This document shows, piece after piece, positions 8,583 to 16,110 of a stretch of 24,347 nucleotides of DNA (position 1 is the first letter of the stretch; each line of letters starts with the position of its first letter). The stretch lies in the NCBI GenBank assembly GCA_016875695.1, contig VGPB01000006.1, forward strand, positions 1 through 24,347, in the 5' to 3' direction. The DNA is from Chloroflexota bacterium. GTDB lineage: Bacteria; Chloroflexota; Dehalococcoidia; UBA2979. The notes below the pieces were generated by a model, which searched no databases, was not told the origin of the DNA, and was given only the letters and a program-made list of their open reading frames with translations. The translations under genes and the position numbers were made by a program.

Positions 8583-9370
8583 CAGGCACCTGCCTTCGCG
8601 GGCTCGCGAGAGAGCCCGAGCTCCTGGAGGATCGGGTCGTAGCCGTTGCGTTCGATCTGCTGCGCGAGGTCGGGCCCACCGGAGCGCACGATGCGCCCCT
8701 GCACGAGCACGTGAACAACGTCCGGGCGGATGTAGTCCAAGATGCGCTGATAGTGCGTGATGATGAGGATGCCCAGCTCGGGGCGGCGCAGCGCGTTGAC
8801 GCCCTCGGCGACGGTGCGCAGCGCGTCGACATCGAGGCCGGAGTCGGTCTCGTCGAGGATGGCGAGCTCGGGGTGCATCATGCCGAGCTGGAGGATCTCG
8901 GCGCGCTTCTTCTCGCCGCCGGAGAAGCCGTCGTTGACGTAGCGGCGGGCGAACGACTCGTCCATCTTCAGCTGCTGGAGGGTGGCGCGCAGCTCGGCGA
9001 GGAACTCGCGGGCGGGCACCTCGACGCCGCGACGGGCCTTCAACGCGCCGCGCAGCAGGTTCACCATCGTCACGCCGGGGATGGGCGTTGGGTACTGGAA
9101 GGAGAGGAACATGCCCGCGCGCGCCCGCTGGTCGGGCCGCCAGGCGGTCATGTTCTCGCCCTTGAAGAAGACCTGGCCGGCGTCGACGCGGTAGGCGGGG
9201 CTGCCGGCGATGGCGCTGGCGAGCGTGCTCTTGCCGGAGCCGTTGGGGCCCATCAGCGCGTGGATCTCGCCGGGGCGCACGACGAGGTCGACGCCGCGCA
9301 CGATCTTGATGTCGGGGTGCGCCGCGACGCTGACTTCGAGCCCGCGCACGTCGAGGATGGGGGTGCTCAT
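8582..9370 (-). CDS. sufC: SufC, ABC-type ATPase of the SufBCD complex
   Basis: This 262-residue ATPase powers conformational changes of the SufBCD scaffold in the cytosol and is not part of a membrane transporter. It has Walker A GPNGSGKST (41-49), the SufC-specific LSFQYPTPIPGV segment (89-100), the ABC signature FSGGEKKR (149-156), Walker B LAILDETDSGLD (169-180, with Asp after Glu as usual in SufC) and the switch histidine His206 in IITHYQRIL. ATG at 9370 overlaps the stop of the upstream regulator as ATGA, which fixes the start and implies translational coupling. Confidence 0.96.
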   Translation of the reverse strand: MSTPILDVRGLEVSVAAHPDIKIVRGVDLVVRPGEIHALMGPNGSGKSTLASAIAGSPAYRVDAGQVFFKGENMTAWRPDQRARAGMFLSFQYPTPIPGVTMVNLLRGALKARRGVEVPAREFLAELRATLQQLKMDESFARRYVNDGFSGGEKKRAEILQLGMMHPELAILDETDSGLDVDALRTVAEGVNALRRPELGILIITHYQRILDYIRPDVVHVLVQGRIVRSGGPDLAQQIERNGYDPILQELGLSREPAKAGA

Positions 9371-10140
9371 CGTGCGCCCGTCCCCTCGGCGAGTGATCCG
9401 ATGCTCACGCTGACCTCCTCCGTGATGCGTTCGGTGGGCCGCTCCCGGGCGGCGGCGCTCGATTGATTGTTTGATTGTGTGGACGCGGCGGCCGCAGCCT
9501 CCTGCGCCTTCGCGACGAGGTACTCGCAGGAGGGCGCGCCGCTGACGACGGTGGTCACCTGCAGCACCGGCTGACCGAGCAGGAGCTCGATGGTGCGGCG
9601 GTCGGCGTCGCACGCGGCGTGGGTGCCCTCGGCGGTGGAGCGGTAGGGGCAGCCGATGTTGCGCAGGCGGAACTGGGCGCCTTCGTCGACGACGTCGTTG
9701 AGGATGCCTTCCTCGCGTAGCGCGGTGGTGACGGCGACGACGCGGCCTTCGAGGTCGGTGTCGTGCACGCGCGGGGCGTAGGCGTCCGCGATCTCGTGGG
9801 CGACTCCCTCGAACACCTGCGCGAGCACGTCGACGCCGCTCTTGCCGGAGACGGCCTCGGCGGGCAGGCGGGCGAGCGCGGGGTAAATGCGGTCGAGCAG
9901 GCGGGAGTAGTGCTGCGAGGCCGAGCGCTCCTCCCCCGCCTCGGAGAGCGAGTAGCGGGTGAGCGGGCGTCCACGGCGCTGGCGCACGAGCTGCATCTCG
10001 ACGAGCCCGTCGCCGATCATCAAGTCGAAGTGGCGGCGAACGGACCCCGCCGAAACGCCGACGGCTGCGGCGACCTCGGCGACCGAGCAGACGCCGCGCT
10101 CGTGGAGGATGCGCACGACTTCGTCGCGGGTACGTTCCAT
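9367..10140 (-). CDS. sufR: SufR-like iron-sulfur sensing repressor of the SUF operon
   Basis: The 257-residue protein has an N-terminal winged helix-turn-helix (about 5-65; SVAEVAAAVGVSAGSVRRHF is the DNA-reading part) and a C-terminal domain with three cysteines, Cys164, Cys177 and Cys205, spaced CX12C and CX27C in GCPY, AACDAD and APSCEYL. This layout matches SufR repressors, which bind a [4Fe-4S] cluster and shut off suf genes when clusters are sufficient. It is the first gene of the operon and overlaps sufC by ATGA, so it probably regulates its own transcript. The last 45 residues are a low-complexity tail (STQSNNQSSAAARERP) encoded by a locally AT-richer patch (9459-9480), perhaps unstructured. 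ATG at 10140 has no strong ribosome site. Confidence 0.88.
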   Translation of the reverse strand: MERTRDEVVRILHERGVCSVAEVAAAVGVSAGSVRRHFDLMIGDGLVEMQLVRQRRGRPLTRYSLSEAGEERSASQHYSRLLDRIYPALARLPAEAVSGKSGVDVLAQVFEGVAHEIADAYAPRVHDTDLEGRVVAVTTALREEGILNDVVDEGAQFRLRNIGCPYRSTAEGTHAACDADRRTIELLLGQPVLQVTTVVSGAPSCEYLVAKAQEAAAAASTQSNNQSSAAARERPTERITEEVSVSIGSLAEGTGAR

Positions 10141-10211
10141 GGTGGTGTCCGTTAGGTTCGGCGGGCGGGATGCGGTTCGGCCGGTGCGGTCCGGCGTCCC
10201 GACGCTCGACC

Positions 10212-10240
10212 ATTATCGCGGGGCATTCGACCTGCGTCAA
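10212..10240 (-). promoter_or_regulatory. Sigma70-type promoter of the SUF operon
   Basis: On the minus strand -35 TTGACG (10240-10235) and -10 GATAAT (10217-10212) are 17 bases apart, in the only AT-rich stretch of the area. The start site would be near 10205, giving a leader of about 65 bases before sufR. A GCGTC-N2-GACGC inverted repeat (10194-10205) sits at the expected start site, and GGTCGA occurs in the spacer and again just downstream of the -10 box. Any of these could be the SufR operator, but this is inference. Confidence 0.65.
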
Positions 10241-10302
10241 TGCTTTTTGTGCACCTATTAGTAATAAGGGTGGGGACGTGAGCCGGCGGGTCGGCGGCGC
10301 GC

Positions 10303-10331
10303 TTGCTGGCCACGAGGGCGGCCCCTACGAT
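10303..10331 (+). promoter_or_regulatory. Promoter of the MaoC/PhaJ-like hydratase gene
   Basis: TTGCTG (10303-10308), 17-base spacer, TACGAT (10326-10331). It points to a start site near 10338 and so supports the downstream ATG at 10356 over the GTG at 10278. Confidence 0.5.
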
Positions 10332-10355
10332 GCGGCCGCAGAATGGAGCAACCTG

Positions 10356-10778
10356 ATGGCGGACGCGGTCCACGGCATCGAGGTCGGCGCGAAGGCGGTC
10401 TTCAGCAAGGAGATCACAAGCGCTGACATCCGCGAGTTCGCCAATGCCACCGGCGACAACCAGCCGCTGCACCTGGACGCTGCCCACGCGGCGCGCACGC
10501 GCTTCAAGCAGCCGATTGCCCACGGCATGCTGACGGCCAGCGTCATCTCGGCTGCGATCGGCACGCAGCTCGCGCCGGACAAAGTCGTCATCTATCTCTC
10601 CCAGAACCTGCGCTTTCGCTCGCCGGTGGTGCCGGGTGACACGGTGACGGCGACGGTCACCGCGACGGGGTTGGACCTGGAGCGCAACCGCGTCAACCTC
10701 GACACCGTGGTGACGAAACAGGACGGCACCGAGGTGGTCACGGGCGACGCGCTGGTGATGGTGGAGCCACTGAGTTAG
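10356..10778 (+). CDS. MaoC/PhaJ family (R)-specific enoyl-CoA hydratase
   Basis: This 140-residue single-hotdog protein carries the hydratase-2 signature: FANATGDNQPLHLD with Asp34 and His39 as the catalytic pair, then FKQPIAHGML. PhaJ-type enzymes hydrate trans-2-enoyl-CoA to (R)-3-hydroxyacyl-CoA in beta-oxidation or polyhydroxyalkanoate supply; the substrate here is unknown. The second conserved block, IYLSQNLRFRSPVVPGDTV, is typical of the group. ATG at 10356 is preceded by GGAG seven bases upstream and by a promoter at 10303-10331. The gene is divergent from the SUF operon and 50 bp upstream of the mutase gene on the same strand. Confidence 0.87.
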   Translation: MADAVHGIEVGAKAVFSKEITSADIREFANATGDNQPLHLDAAHAARTRFKQPIAHGMLTASVISAAIGTQLAPDKVVIYLSQNLRFRSPVVPGDTVTATVTATGLDLERNRVNLDTVVTKQDGTEVVTGDALVMVEPLS

Positions 10779-10828
10779 GCCATCGCGGTACGCTGGACGC
10801 GCCACGCACGAGCGAAAGGCAGCGCCCG

Positions 10829-12499
10829 ATGACCACTCTCGACGATCCGATCCGCGGCGCGCAGGCCGAGTGGGAAGAGCGCGTGTTGGCGAAGGTGCTA
10901 CAGCGCTTCCCGGAGCGGCGCGCGGAGTTCCGCACGTCCTCGGCGGAGGCGCGGCGGTTCTACACGCCGGCGGACACTGCGGGCAAGGACTACCTGCGCG
11001 ACGTTGGCTTCCCGGGCGAGTACCCGTTCACGCGCGGGGTACAGCCGACGATGTACCGCGGGCGGCTGTGGACGATGCGGCAGTACGCGGGCTTCGGCAC
11101 GGCGCAGGAGAGCAACCAGCGCTTCCGGCAGCTGCTGGCGGACGGCCAGACGGGGCTGTCCGCGGCGTTCGACCTGCCGACGCAGATCGGCTACGACTCG
11201 GACCACAGGATGGCGCGTGGCGAGGTGGGCCAGGTGGGCGTGGCGATCGACACGCTGGCCGACATGGAGACGCTGTTCGAGGGCATCCCGCTGCACAAGA
11301 TCTCGACGTCGATGACGATCAACGCGCCGGCGGCGATCCTCGTGGCGATGTACATGGTGGTGGCGGAGAAGCAGGGCCACCCGGTGAGCGTGATCACGGG
11401 GACGGCGCAGAACGACGTGCTCAAGGAGTACGTGGCGCGGGGGACCTACATCTTCCCGCCGCGACCGTCGGTGCGGCTGGCGGCGGACCTGATCACGTAC
11501 TGCGCACGCGAGGCGCCGCGCTTCAACTCGATCTCGGTGTCGGGGTACCACATCCGAGACGCGGGCTCGACGGCAGCGCAGGAGATCGCGTTCGCGTTCG
11601 CGAACGCGATCGCGTACCTGGGCGAGTGCGAGCGGCGCGGTGCGCAGATCGACGAGATCGCGCCGCGCGTGTCGTGGATCTTCAACACGCACAACTACTT
11701 CTTCGAGGAGGTCGCGAAATACCGGGCGCTGAGGCGGATGTGGGCGCGGCTGATGCGCGAGCAGTTCGGGGCGAAGCAGACGGACTCCTGGATGTTCCGC
11801 ACGCACACGCAGACGGGCGGCTCGACGCTGACGGCGCAGCAGCCGCTGAACAATATCGTGCGTGCCGCGATCCAGGCGCTGGCGGCGGTGACCGGGGGGG
11901 TGCAGTCGCTCGCGCTGTCGTGCTACGACGAGGCGCTATCGCTCCCGACCGAGGCGGCGCAGCGGATGGCGCTGCGCACGCAGCAGATCATCGCGCACGA
12001 GACAGGGGCGGCGGACACGATCGACCCGCTGGGCGGGTCATGGTACGTCGAGTGGCTGACGGATCGCCTGGAGCAGGAGGCGCGGGCGATCATGGACCGC
12101 GTGGAGGACATCGGCGGTGCGGTCGCCGCGATCGAGAGCGGCTACATGCAGTCCGAGATCCAGGAGGCGGCAGTCACGCACCAGCGCGAGGTGGAGACGA
12201 AGCAGCGCATCATCGTGGGCGTGAACGACTACATCGACGACGAGGCGCAGCCGCCGATCCTGTTCCGCCCGAACCTGGCCGTGGGCGAGCAGCAGGTGCG
12301 GGAACTTGCGGCGGTGAAGGCGCGGCGCGACGCGCGCGCCGTGGACGCCGCGCTCGCGAGACTGCGGGCGGCGGCGCGCGGCGACGACCCGTTGATGCCG
12401 CCGATCCTCGACGCGGTGCGCACGTACGCGACACTGGGGGAGATGTGCGGGGTGCTGCGCGAGGAGTGGGGCGAGTACCGCCCGCCGACGGTGGTATAG
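10829..12499 (+). CDS. Methylmalonyl-CoA mutase, large (substrate-binding) subunit
   Basis: The 556-residue protein is the catalytic TIM-barrel chain of a B12-dependent acyl-CoA mutase. It ends after the barrel and has no cobalamin-binding domain, so a separate small subunit is needed and is not in this window. The substrate motif TMYRGRLWTMRQYAGFGTA carries Tyr76, equivalent to Tyr89 of the Propionibacterium enzyme, and GTAQNDVLKEYVARGTYIF carries Arg204, equivalent to Arg207, which holds the methylmalonyl carboxylate. This pair points to methylmalonyl-CoA rather than isobutyryl- or 2-hydroxyisobutyryl-CoA mutase. FDLPTQIGYDSDH and GGSWYVEWLTD are normal for the family. It interconverts succinyl-CoA and (R)-methylmalonyl-CoA in propionate metabolism. 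ATG at 10829 has AAAGG about ten bases upstream. Confidence 0.92.
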   Translation: MTTLDDPIRGAQAEWEERVLAKVLQRFPERRAEFRTSSAEARRFYTPADTAGKDYLRDVGFPGEYPFTRGVQPTMYRGRLWTMRQYAGFGTAQESNQRFRQLLADGQTGLSAAFDLPTQIGYDSDHRMARGEVGQVGVAIDTLADMETLFEGIPLHKISTSMTINAPAAILVAMYMVVAEKQGHPVSVITGTAQNDVLKEYVARGTYIFPPRPSVRLAADLITYCAREAPRFNSISVSGYHIRDAGSTAAQEIAFAFANAIAYLGECERRGAQIDEIAPRVSWIFNTHNYFFEEVAKYRALRRMWARLMREQFGAKQTDSWMFRTHTQTGGSTLTAQQPLNNIVRAAIQALAAVTGGVQSLALSCYDEALSLPTEAAQRMALRTQQIIAHETGAADTIDPLGGSWYVEWLTDRLEQEARAIMDRVEDIGGAVAAIESGYMQSEIQEAAVTHQREVETKQRIIVGVNDYIDDEAQPPILFRPNLAVGEQQVRELAAVKARRDARAVDAALARLRAAARGDDPLMPPILDAVRTYATLGEMCGVLREEWGEYRPPTVV

Positions 12500-12539
12500 C
12501 TCGAAGGCAAGTCCGGCGTGCGCGCAACTGCGCAGGGAA

Positions 12540-12584
12540 CCCTCACCCCCGGCCCCCTGTCCCTCCGGAGAGGGCGAGGGGGAG
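12540..12584. repeat. REP-like palindromic repeat, copy 1
   Basis: A C-rich then G-rich imperfect palindrome beginning CCCTCACCCCCGGCCCCCTG. It can fold with CCCCCT (12553-12558) pairing AGGGGG (12577-12582) and CCCTC (12561-12565) pairing GAGGG (12570-12574). A related copy lies at 22942-22989. It sits just after the mutase stop and could act as an RNA-processing or termination hairpin, but no T run follows. Confidence 0.6.
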
Positions 12585-12591
12585 CGCCGGG

Positions 12592-13233
12592 CTGTGGCTC
12601 GTGATCGCGCTGCTCGTGATGGGCCTCGGCGTCGCGGCCGGTGCGCGGACGGTCGAGGCGCAGACGGCGGGGCTGACCGAAGAGCTGCTGCGCAACGCGA
12701 CGTATCCCTCGGAGTAATCGCCCACGCGCACGGTGACGCTGCGCGACGGCCGCTACGGGTGAAACGTGCCGCCGCTGCGCGGCTACGCGACGTTCGTGCG
12801 CGCGGCGATCGGGGGAGATTACGCCGTCGTGCTGCTCGCCACGAGCACGGGCGGCACCGGCGTGTTCCTGTCACTGCACCTCGTGACGAGTCCCGCGGGG
12901 GCGGTCACCGCCCCGCCCGGCCTCTTCCTGAGCGACCGGTGGCGCTTCAACTCGCTCTCGCTGTCGGGCGACCGCGTCCTGCTCGAGGTGGTGCGACCGG
13001 GGCCAAGCGACCCCGCCTGCTGTCCGACGCTCGCCGAGACGCGGGTGTACACGCGCGATGGGGGCGTGCTCATGTTCCGCGGGCCGTTCGCGGCCATTGC
13101 CACGCCCGCCCCGCCGCACACCGGCAACCTCGGCGCGGCGGGCGCGAGCGACACACCGGTGACGGTGGCCGCGCTCGCGCTCGCGACGTTCTCGCTCATG
13201 CTGCTGGCGCGCCGGCGCAGCGCGCTGCGGTGA
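12592..13233 (+). pseudogene. Exported protein of unknown function, interrupted by two in-frame stops
   Basis: One continuous frame encodes a hydrophobic signal sequence (LWLVIALLVMGLGVAAGA then RTVEA), the segment LTEELLRNATYPSE, a TAA stop at 12715-12717, SPTRTVTLRDGRYG, a TGA stop at 12760-12762, and then 156 further residues including RVLLEVVRPGPSDPACCPT and a C-terminal hydrophobic stretch followed by RRR. The sequence reads as one protein through both stops. The 'NATYPSE...VTLRDGRY...DPACCPT' pattern is reminiscent of small secreted proteins or lipoproteins I associate with Chloroflexota, but I cannot name a function. The N-terminus has no convincing start codon; GTG at 12601 is possible. 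Two different stops 45 bases apart in the same frame suggest a decayed gene; recoding or sequence error is less likely. Confidence 0.6.
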
Positions 13234-13246
13234 TGGCTGCGCGCTG

Positions 13247-13873
13247 ATGGCGGCACGGCGGCTGCCGTTCTCGCTGGCGCGCGCGGAGGCGCACCTACGG
13301 CAGGCGGACGAGGTGCTCGCGCGGCTAATGGAGCGGCACGGGCGGTTCAGCCCGCGGCCGGGCACGGACCCGTACAACGCGCTGCTGCGCACGATCCTAT
13401 ACCAGCAGCTGGCGGGCGCGGCGGCGCGCACCATCGAGCGGCGCTGGCGCGGGCTGTACGGCGACGAAGCGGCGGTGCCCGCGCCGGAGGCGGTGCTGGC
13501 GACGAGCGACGAGGCGTTCCGGGCGGCGGGCGTGTCGCGGCAGAAGGCGGCGTACCTGCGCGATCTGGCGGCGCACGTCGTCGACGGCCGGCTGGACTTC
13601 GCGGCGTTCGCGCGCACGCCGGACGACGAGGTGCTGCACGCGCTGACGGCGGTGCACGGGCTGGGTGCATGGTCGGCGCAGATGTTCTTGATGTTCGAGC
13701 TGGGGCGGCCTGACGTGCTCCCGGTCGGCGACCTGGGCGTGCGTCGCGGGATGCAGCTGGAGTACGGCCTGCCCGCGGAGCCGACGCCGGAGCGCGTGCG
13801 GGAGATCGCGGGGGCGTGGGCGCCGTATCGCTCGGTGGGCTCCTGGTACATGTGGCGCGCCGTCGAGGGCTGA
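13247..13873 (+). CDS. AlkA-like DNA-3-methyladenine glycosylase (HhH-GPD family)
   Basis: This 208-residue protein is a single HhH-GPD domain glycosylase that removes alkylated purines during base-excision repair. The helix-hairpin-helix is VHGLGAWSAQM (136-146) and the catalytic aspartate is Asp162 in PVGDLGVRRG. The N-terminal YNALLRTILYQQLAGAAARTI (43-63) and FRAAGVSRQKAAYLRDLA (91-108) are typical of the AlkA/Mag branch. There is no C-terminal cysteine cluster, so it is not an EndoIII/MutY type. It lacks the E. coli AlkA N-terminal domain and is the short bacterial form. It starts 13 bases after the preceding pseudogene frame, with ATG at 13247 and no strong ribosome site. Confidence 0.88.
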   Translation: MAARRLPFSLARAEAHLRQADEVLARLMERHGRFSPRPGTDPYNALLRTILYQQLAGAAARTIERRWRGLYGDEAAVPAPEAVLATSDEAFRAAGVSRQKAAYLRDLAAHVVDGRLDFAAFARTPDDEVLHALTAVHGLGAWSAQMFLMFELGRPDVLPVGDLGVRRGMQLEYGLPAEPTPERVREIAGAWAPYRSVGSWYMWRAVEG

Positions 13874-13897
13874 GCCCGCTGCCGCGGCCGTGGCGAG

Positions 13898-13926
13898 TTG
13901 CCATACTCGATCAAGAGGCGCACGAC
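13898..13926 (+). promoter_or_regulatory. Possible promoter of alanine dehydrogenase gene
   Basis: TTGCCA (13898-13903), 17-base spacer, CACGAC (13921-13926), in the short gap before ald. The -10 box is weak, but it resembles the CACGAT box of the zur promoter. Confidence 0.3.
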
Positions 13927-13955
13927 GCGCCGGCTGCGGTGCGAGGGAGCGACGC

Positions 13956-15086
13956 ATGATCGTCGGGACAGTGCGCGAGACGAAGGCGGACGAGTACCGC
14001 GTGGCGCTGACGCCGCAGGGCGTCGCCGACATCGTGCAGGCGGGGCATGCGGTACTCGTCGAGCGGACGGCGGGCGTGGGGTCGAACTACGCCGACGAGG
14101 AGTACGCGGCGGCGGGCGCGACCGTGCTGCCGACGCCCGCGGACGTGTACGCGCGCGCGGAGCTGATGTGTGAGGTGAAGGAGCCGCAGCCGTCCGAGTA
14201 CGAGCTGCTACGCGAGGGGCAGCTGCTGTTCACTTACCTGCACCTCGCGGCGGAGCCTGCGGTGACCGATGCGCTGCTGCGCTCGCGCTGCATCGCGATC
14301 GGCTACGAGACGGTGCGCCGGGACGATGGGTTCCTGCCGCTGCTCGCGCCGATGTCGGAGGTGGCGGGGCGGATGGCGGTGGAGATCGGCGCGCACTACC
14401 TCAAGCGGCCGGGGCCGGGGCGGGGGATGCTGCTGGGCGGGCTGCCGGGCGTGCCGCCGGCGCACGTGGTGATCGTGGGCTCGGGCAACGTGGGGCGGAA
14501 CGCGGTGCGTGCGGCGGTGGGGGCGGGGGCGCGGGTGACGGTCGCGTCGATCGACCAGAACCAGCTGCGCGCGCTGGAAGAGCTGTATGCGGGGCGCGTG
14601 GAGACGCTGCTGGCGACGCCGCAGGCGCTGACGCACGCGCTGGCGGGTGCGGACCTGCTGATCGGCGCGGTGCTGGTGGAGGGACGGCGCGCGCCGGTGG
14701 TGGTGTCGCGTGCGATGGTGCGTTCGATGGGGCTTGGCGCGGTGATCGTGGACGTGGCGGTGGACCAGGGCGGGTGCGTCGAGACGACGCGCGCGACGAA
14801 GCACGACGAGCCGATCTACGTCGAGGAGGGCGTGGTGCACTACGCGGTGCCGAACATGCCGGGCGCGGTGCCGCGCACGGCGTCGCGGGCGCTGACGAAC
14901 CTCACGCTGCCGTACATCCTGCGCGTGGCGAACGGGGGCTTTGCGGCGGCGGTGCGCGCAGACTCGGCGCTGCGCCGCGGGGTGAACACGTACCTCGGCG
15001 AGCTGACGCACGAGGCGGTGGCGCAGTCGCTGAGCCGCCCGTGGACGCCGCTGGAGCGGCTCTTGCCGGCAGTGGCGGCGAAGTAG
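13956..15086 (+). CDS. ald: Alanine dehydrogenase
   Basis: The 376-residue enzyme interconverts L-alanine with pyruvate and ammonia using NAD. Key features are the N-terminal ETKADEYRVALTP, the substrate lysine Lys75 in CEVKEPQPSEY, the catalytic histidine His97 in LFTYLHLAAEP, the NAD-binding GSGNVG (175-180) and the catalytic aspartate Asp270 in VDVAVDQGGC, followed by YAVPNMPGAVPRTAS. The length and motif order match true Ald rather than the PntA subunit of transhydrogenase. ATG at 13956 has GAGGGAG about six bases upstream; a longer frame from 13890 has no such site. It is probably transcribed from its own promoter and may use alanine as carbon and nitrogen source. Confidence 0.95.
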   Translation: MIVGTVRETKADEYRVALTPQGVADIVQAGHAVLVERTAGVGSNYADEEYAAAGATVLPTPADVYARAELMCEVKEPQPSEYELLREGQLLFTYLHLAAEPAVTDALLRSRCIAIGYETVRRDDGFLPLLAPMSEVAGRMAVEIGAHYLKRPGPGRGMLLGGLPGVPPAHVVIVGSGNVGRNAVRAAVGAGARVTVASIDQNQLRALEELYAGRVETLLATPQALTHALAGADLLIGAVLVEGRRAPVVVSRAMVRSMGLGAVIVDVAVDQGGCVETTRATKHDEPIYVEEGVVHYAVPNMPGAVPRTASRALTNLTLPYILRVANGGFAAAVRADSALRRGVNTYLGELTHEAVAQSLSRPWTPLERLLPAVAAK

Positions 15087-15115
15087 CTCGGAGGTGGGAC
15101 CGCGCGGGCGAGCGC

Positions 15116-15145
15116 TTGCCAGCGGCGAGGGGGCCGGGCTAGCCT
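15116..15145 (+). promoter_or_regulatory. Possible promoter of small lipoprotein gene
   Basis: TTGCCA (15116-15121), 18-base spacer, TAGCCT (15140-15145), between ald and the lipoprotein gene. Supported by hexamer match and spacing only. Confidence 0.3.
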
Positions 15146-15211
15146 CCGCGCAGCGCGCCATGCCGGGCAAGCCGCGCGCCCGAGGCGGGGCAGAGCGGCG
15201 GAGGGTCCGCC

Positions 15212-15763
15212 ATGCGGCTGCTCGCGGCGGCCGGCGTGCTGTTCGCCGCGTGCGCACGCGGCGACGGTGAGTTGGCGACGTACTCGCGCCACGGCTTCGA
15301 GGTGCGCTACCCGAGCGACCACGTAGTGCACGAGGGGCCACTGGAAGGTGCTCCGGCGGACGCCGACCACGGGCAGGTCACGATCAGCGACCCGCACGAC
15401 GCGGAGGGTGCGTCGGTGATCGGGGTGGCGTGGCGCCGCGTCGACGGGTCGAAGGTCGAAACGGACGGGGCGATCGAGCGCGGTGTGGACGGCGCGCTCG
15501 CGGGGGCGGAACGCGCGGACGAGCTGGCGATCACGCGGCGCGGCTCGCTGCAGGTGCTGGACCGCGGGGACGGGCGGCTGGCGTACCGCTCGTTCAGCGG
15601 GCGGCCGCCAACGGACGACGACACGGTGTTCGGGGTGGCGGGGACGTTCTACTGCCCGCGCAGCGAGCGGCTATTCGTGCTGGTGGCGGCGGGCAGCCAC
15701 TGGCGCAGCGAGTCGTCGGCGCTGCGCGCGTTCCAGCGCTGCTTCGCGCCGCTGCGCTGCTGA
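15212..15763 (+). CDS. Small lipoprotein of unknown function
   Basis: The 183-residue protein begins with a short lipoprotein signal, MRLLAAAGVLFAAC, with the lipobox cysteine at residue 14, so it is probably anchored on the outer face of the cytoplasmic membrane. The mature part starts with YSRHGFEVRYPSDHVVH, which recalls small PsbP-like or 'DUF1795'-type domains, and ends with two cysteines (FQRCFAPLRC) that could pair with an upstream cysteine in FYCPRS. I do not recognise the family with confidence. ATG at 15212 is preceded by GCGGAGGG seven bases upstream. It stands alone, followed by a 424-base gap with repeats. Confidence 0.75.
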   Translation: MRLLAAAGVLFAACARGDGELATYSRHGFEVRYPSDHVVHEGPLEGAPADADHGQVTISDPHDAEGASVIGVAWRRVDGSKVETDGAIERGVDGALAGAERADELAITRRGSLQVLDRGDGRLAYRSFSGRPPTDDDTVFGVAGTFYCPRSERLFVLVAAGSHWRSESSALRAFQRCFAPLRC

Positions 15764-15820
15764 GGAACCCGCGCGCCCACCCCTGTGTCATGCGAGGGGC
15801 GAAACCCCTCGCGCTCCCCG
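15762..15820. repeat. Dispersed palindromic repeat family, copy A
   Basis: About 59 bp starting GAGGAACCCGCGCGCCCACC and ending CGCGCTCCCCG, with a central hairpin CGAGGGG-CGAAA-CCCCTCG (15793-15811). It overlaps the lipoprotein stop codon. It matches copy C at 17781-17840 over nearly its full length and copy B at 15993-16044 over its 3' part. Confidence 0.85.
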
Positions 15821-15992
15821 CTTCCGAGCCGGCGCGGCGCGCGATGAGCACTCGCGGTGCCTGCCGCGCGCGCTCGACCCGGATTCGGTCCGTCGCGCTG
15901 TGCGCGCGGGCGCGCGGCGCACGCGAGCGGCTAATCGGTAGCGCGGAGGTACTACTGACGTGAGAGCTGGCGACGGCCCTCCGGGCCGGGGG

Positions 15993-16044
15993 AGCCCACC
16001 CACCCCTCTTCGTCTACGAGGGGCTTCGCCCCTCGCGCTCCCCG
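15993..16044. repeat. Dispersed palindromic repeat family, copy B
   Basis: Begins AGCCCACCCACCCCT and contains CGAGGGGC-TTC-GCCCCTCG (16017-16035) followed by CGCTCCCCG, the same core as copies A and C. The 5' part differs from them. Confidence 0.85.
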
Positions 16045-16110
16045 CGAACACACGATTGCTCGGCACATTCCGAGCCGCACCGAGTCGATGCTCACAACGA
16101 GGCTCTCTCG

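Noticed and set aside
4456..8642. Long plus-strand frames antisense to the SUF genes
   Set aside because: The SUF proteins are unmistakable on the minus strand; the antisense frames show low-complexity composition and no motifs.
10278..10355. Upstream GTG start for the PhaJ-like hydratase
   Set aside because: It would add residues with no family match, and the promoter hexamers at 10303-10331 and the GGAG site favour ATG at 10356.
11182..11210. TQIGYDSDH in the mutase considered as loss of methylmalonyl specificity
   Set aside because: The carboxylate-binding arginine is in the later VARGTYIF segment, where it is present (Arg204), and Tyr76 is kept. The TQ form is common in split mutases.
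10870..12717. Very long Gly/Ala/Arg-rich frame on the plus strand over the mutase gene
   Set aside because: It is a shadow of the mutase in a GC-rich genome. Only its last 42 codons (after 12591) belong to a real, broken gene.
15960..16080. Short coding frames through the dispersed repeats (for example MRGASPLALP-like peptides)
   Set aside because: They arise from the hairpin core itself in each copy and have no start signals or continued protein character.
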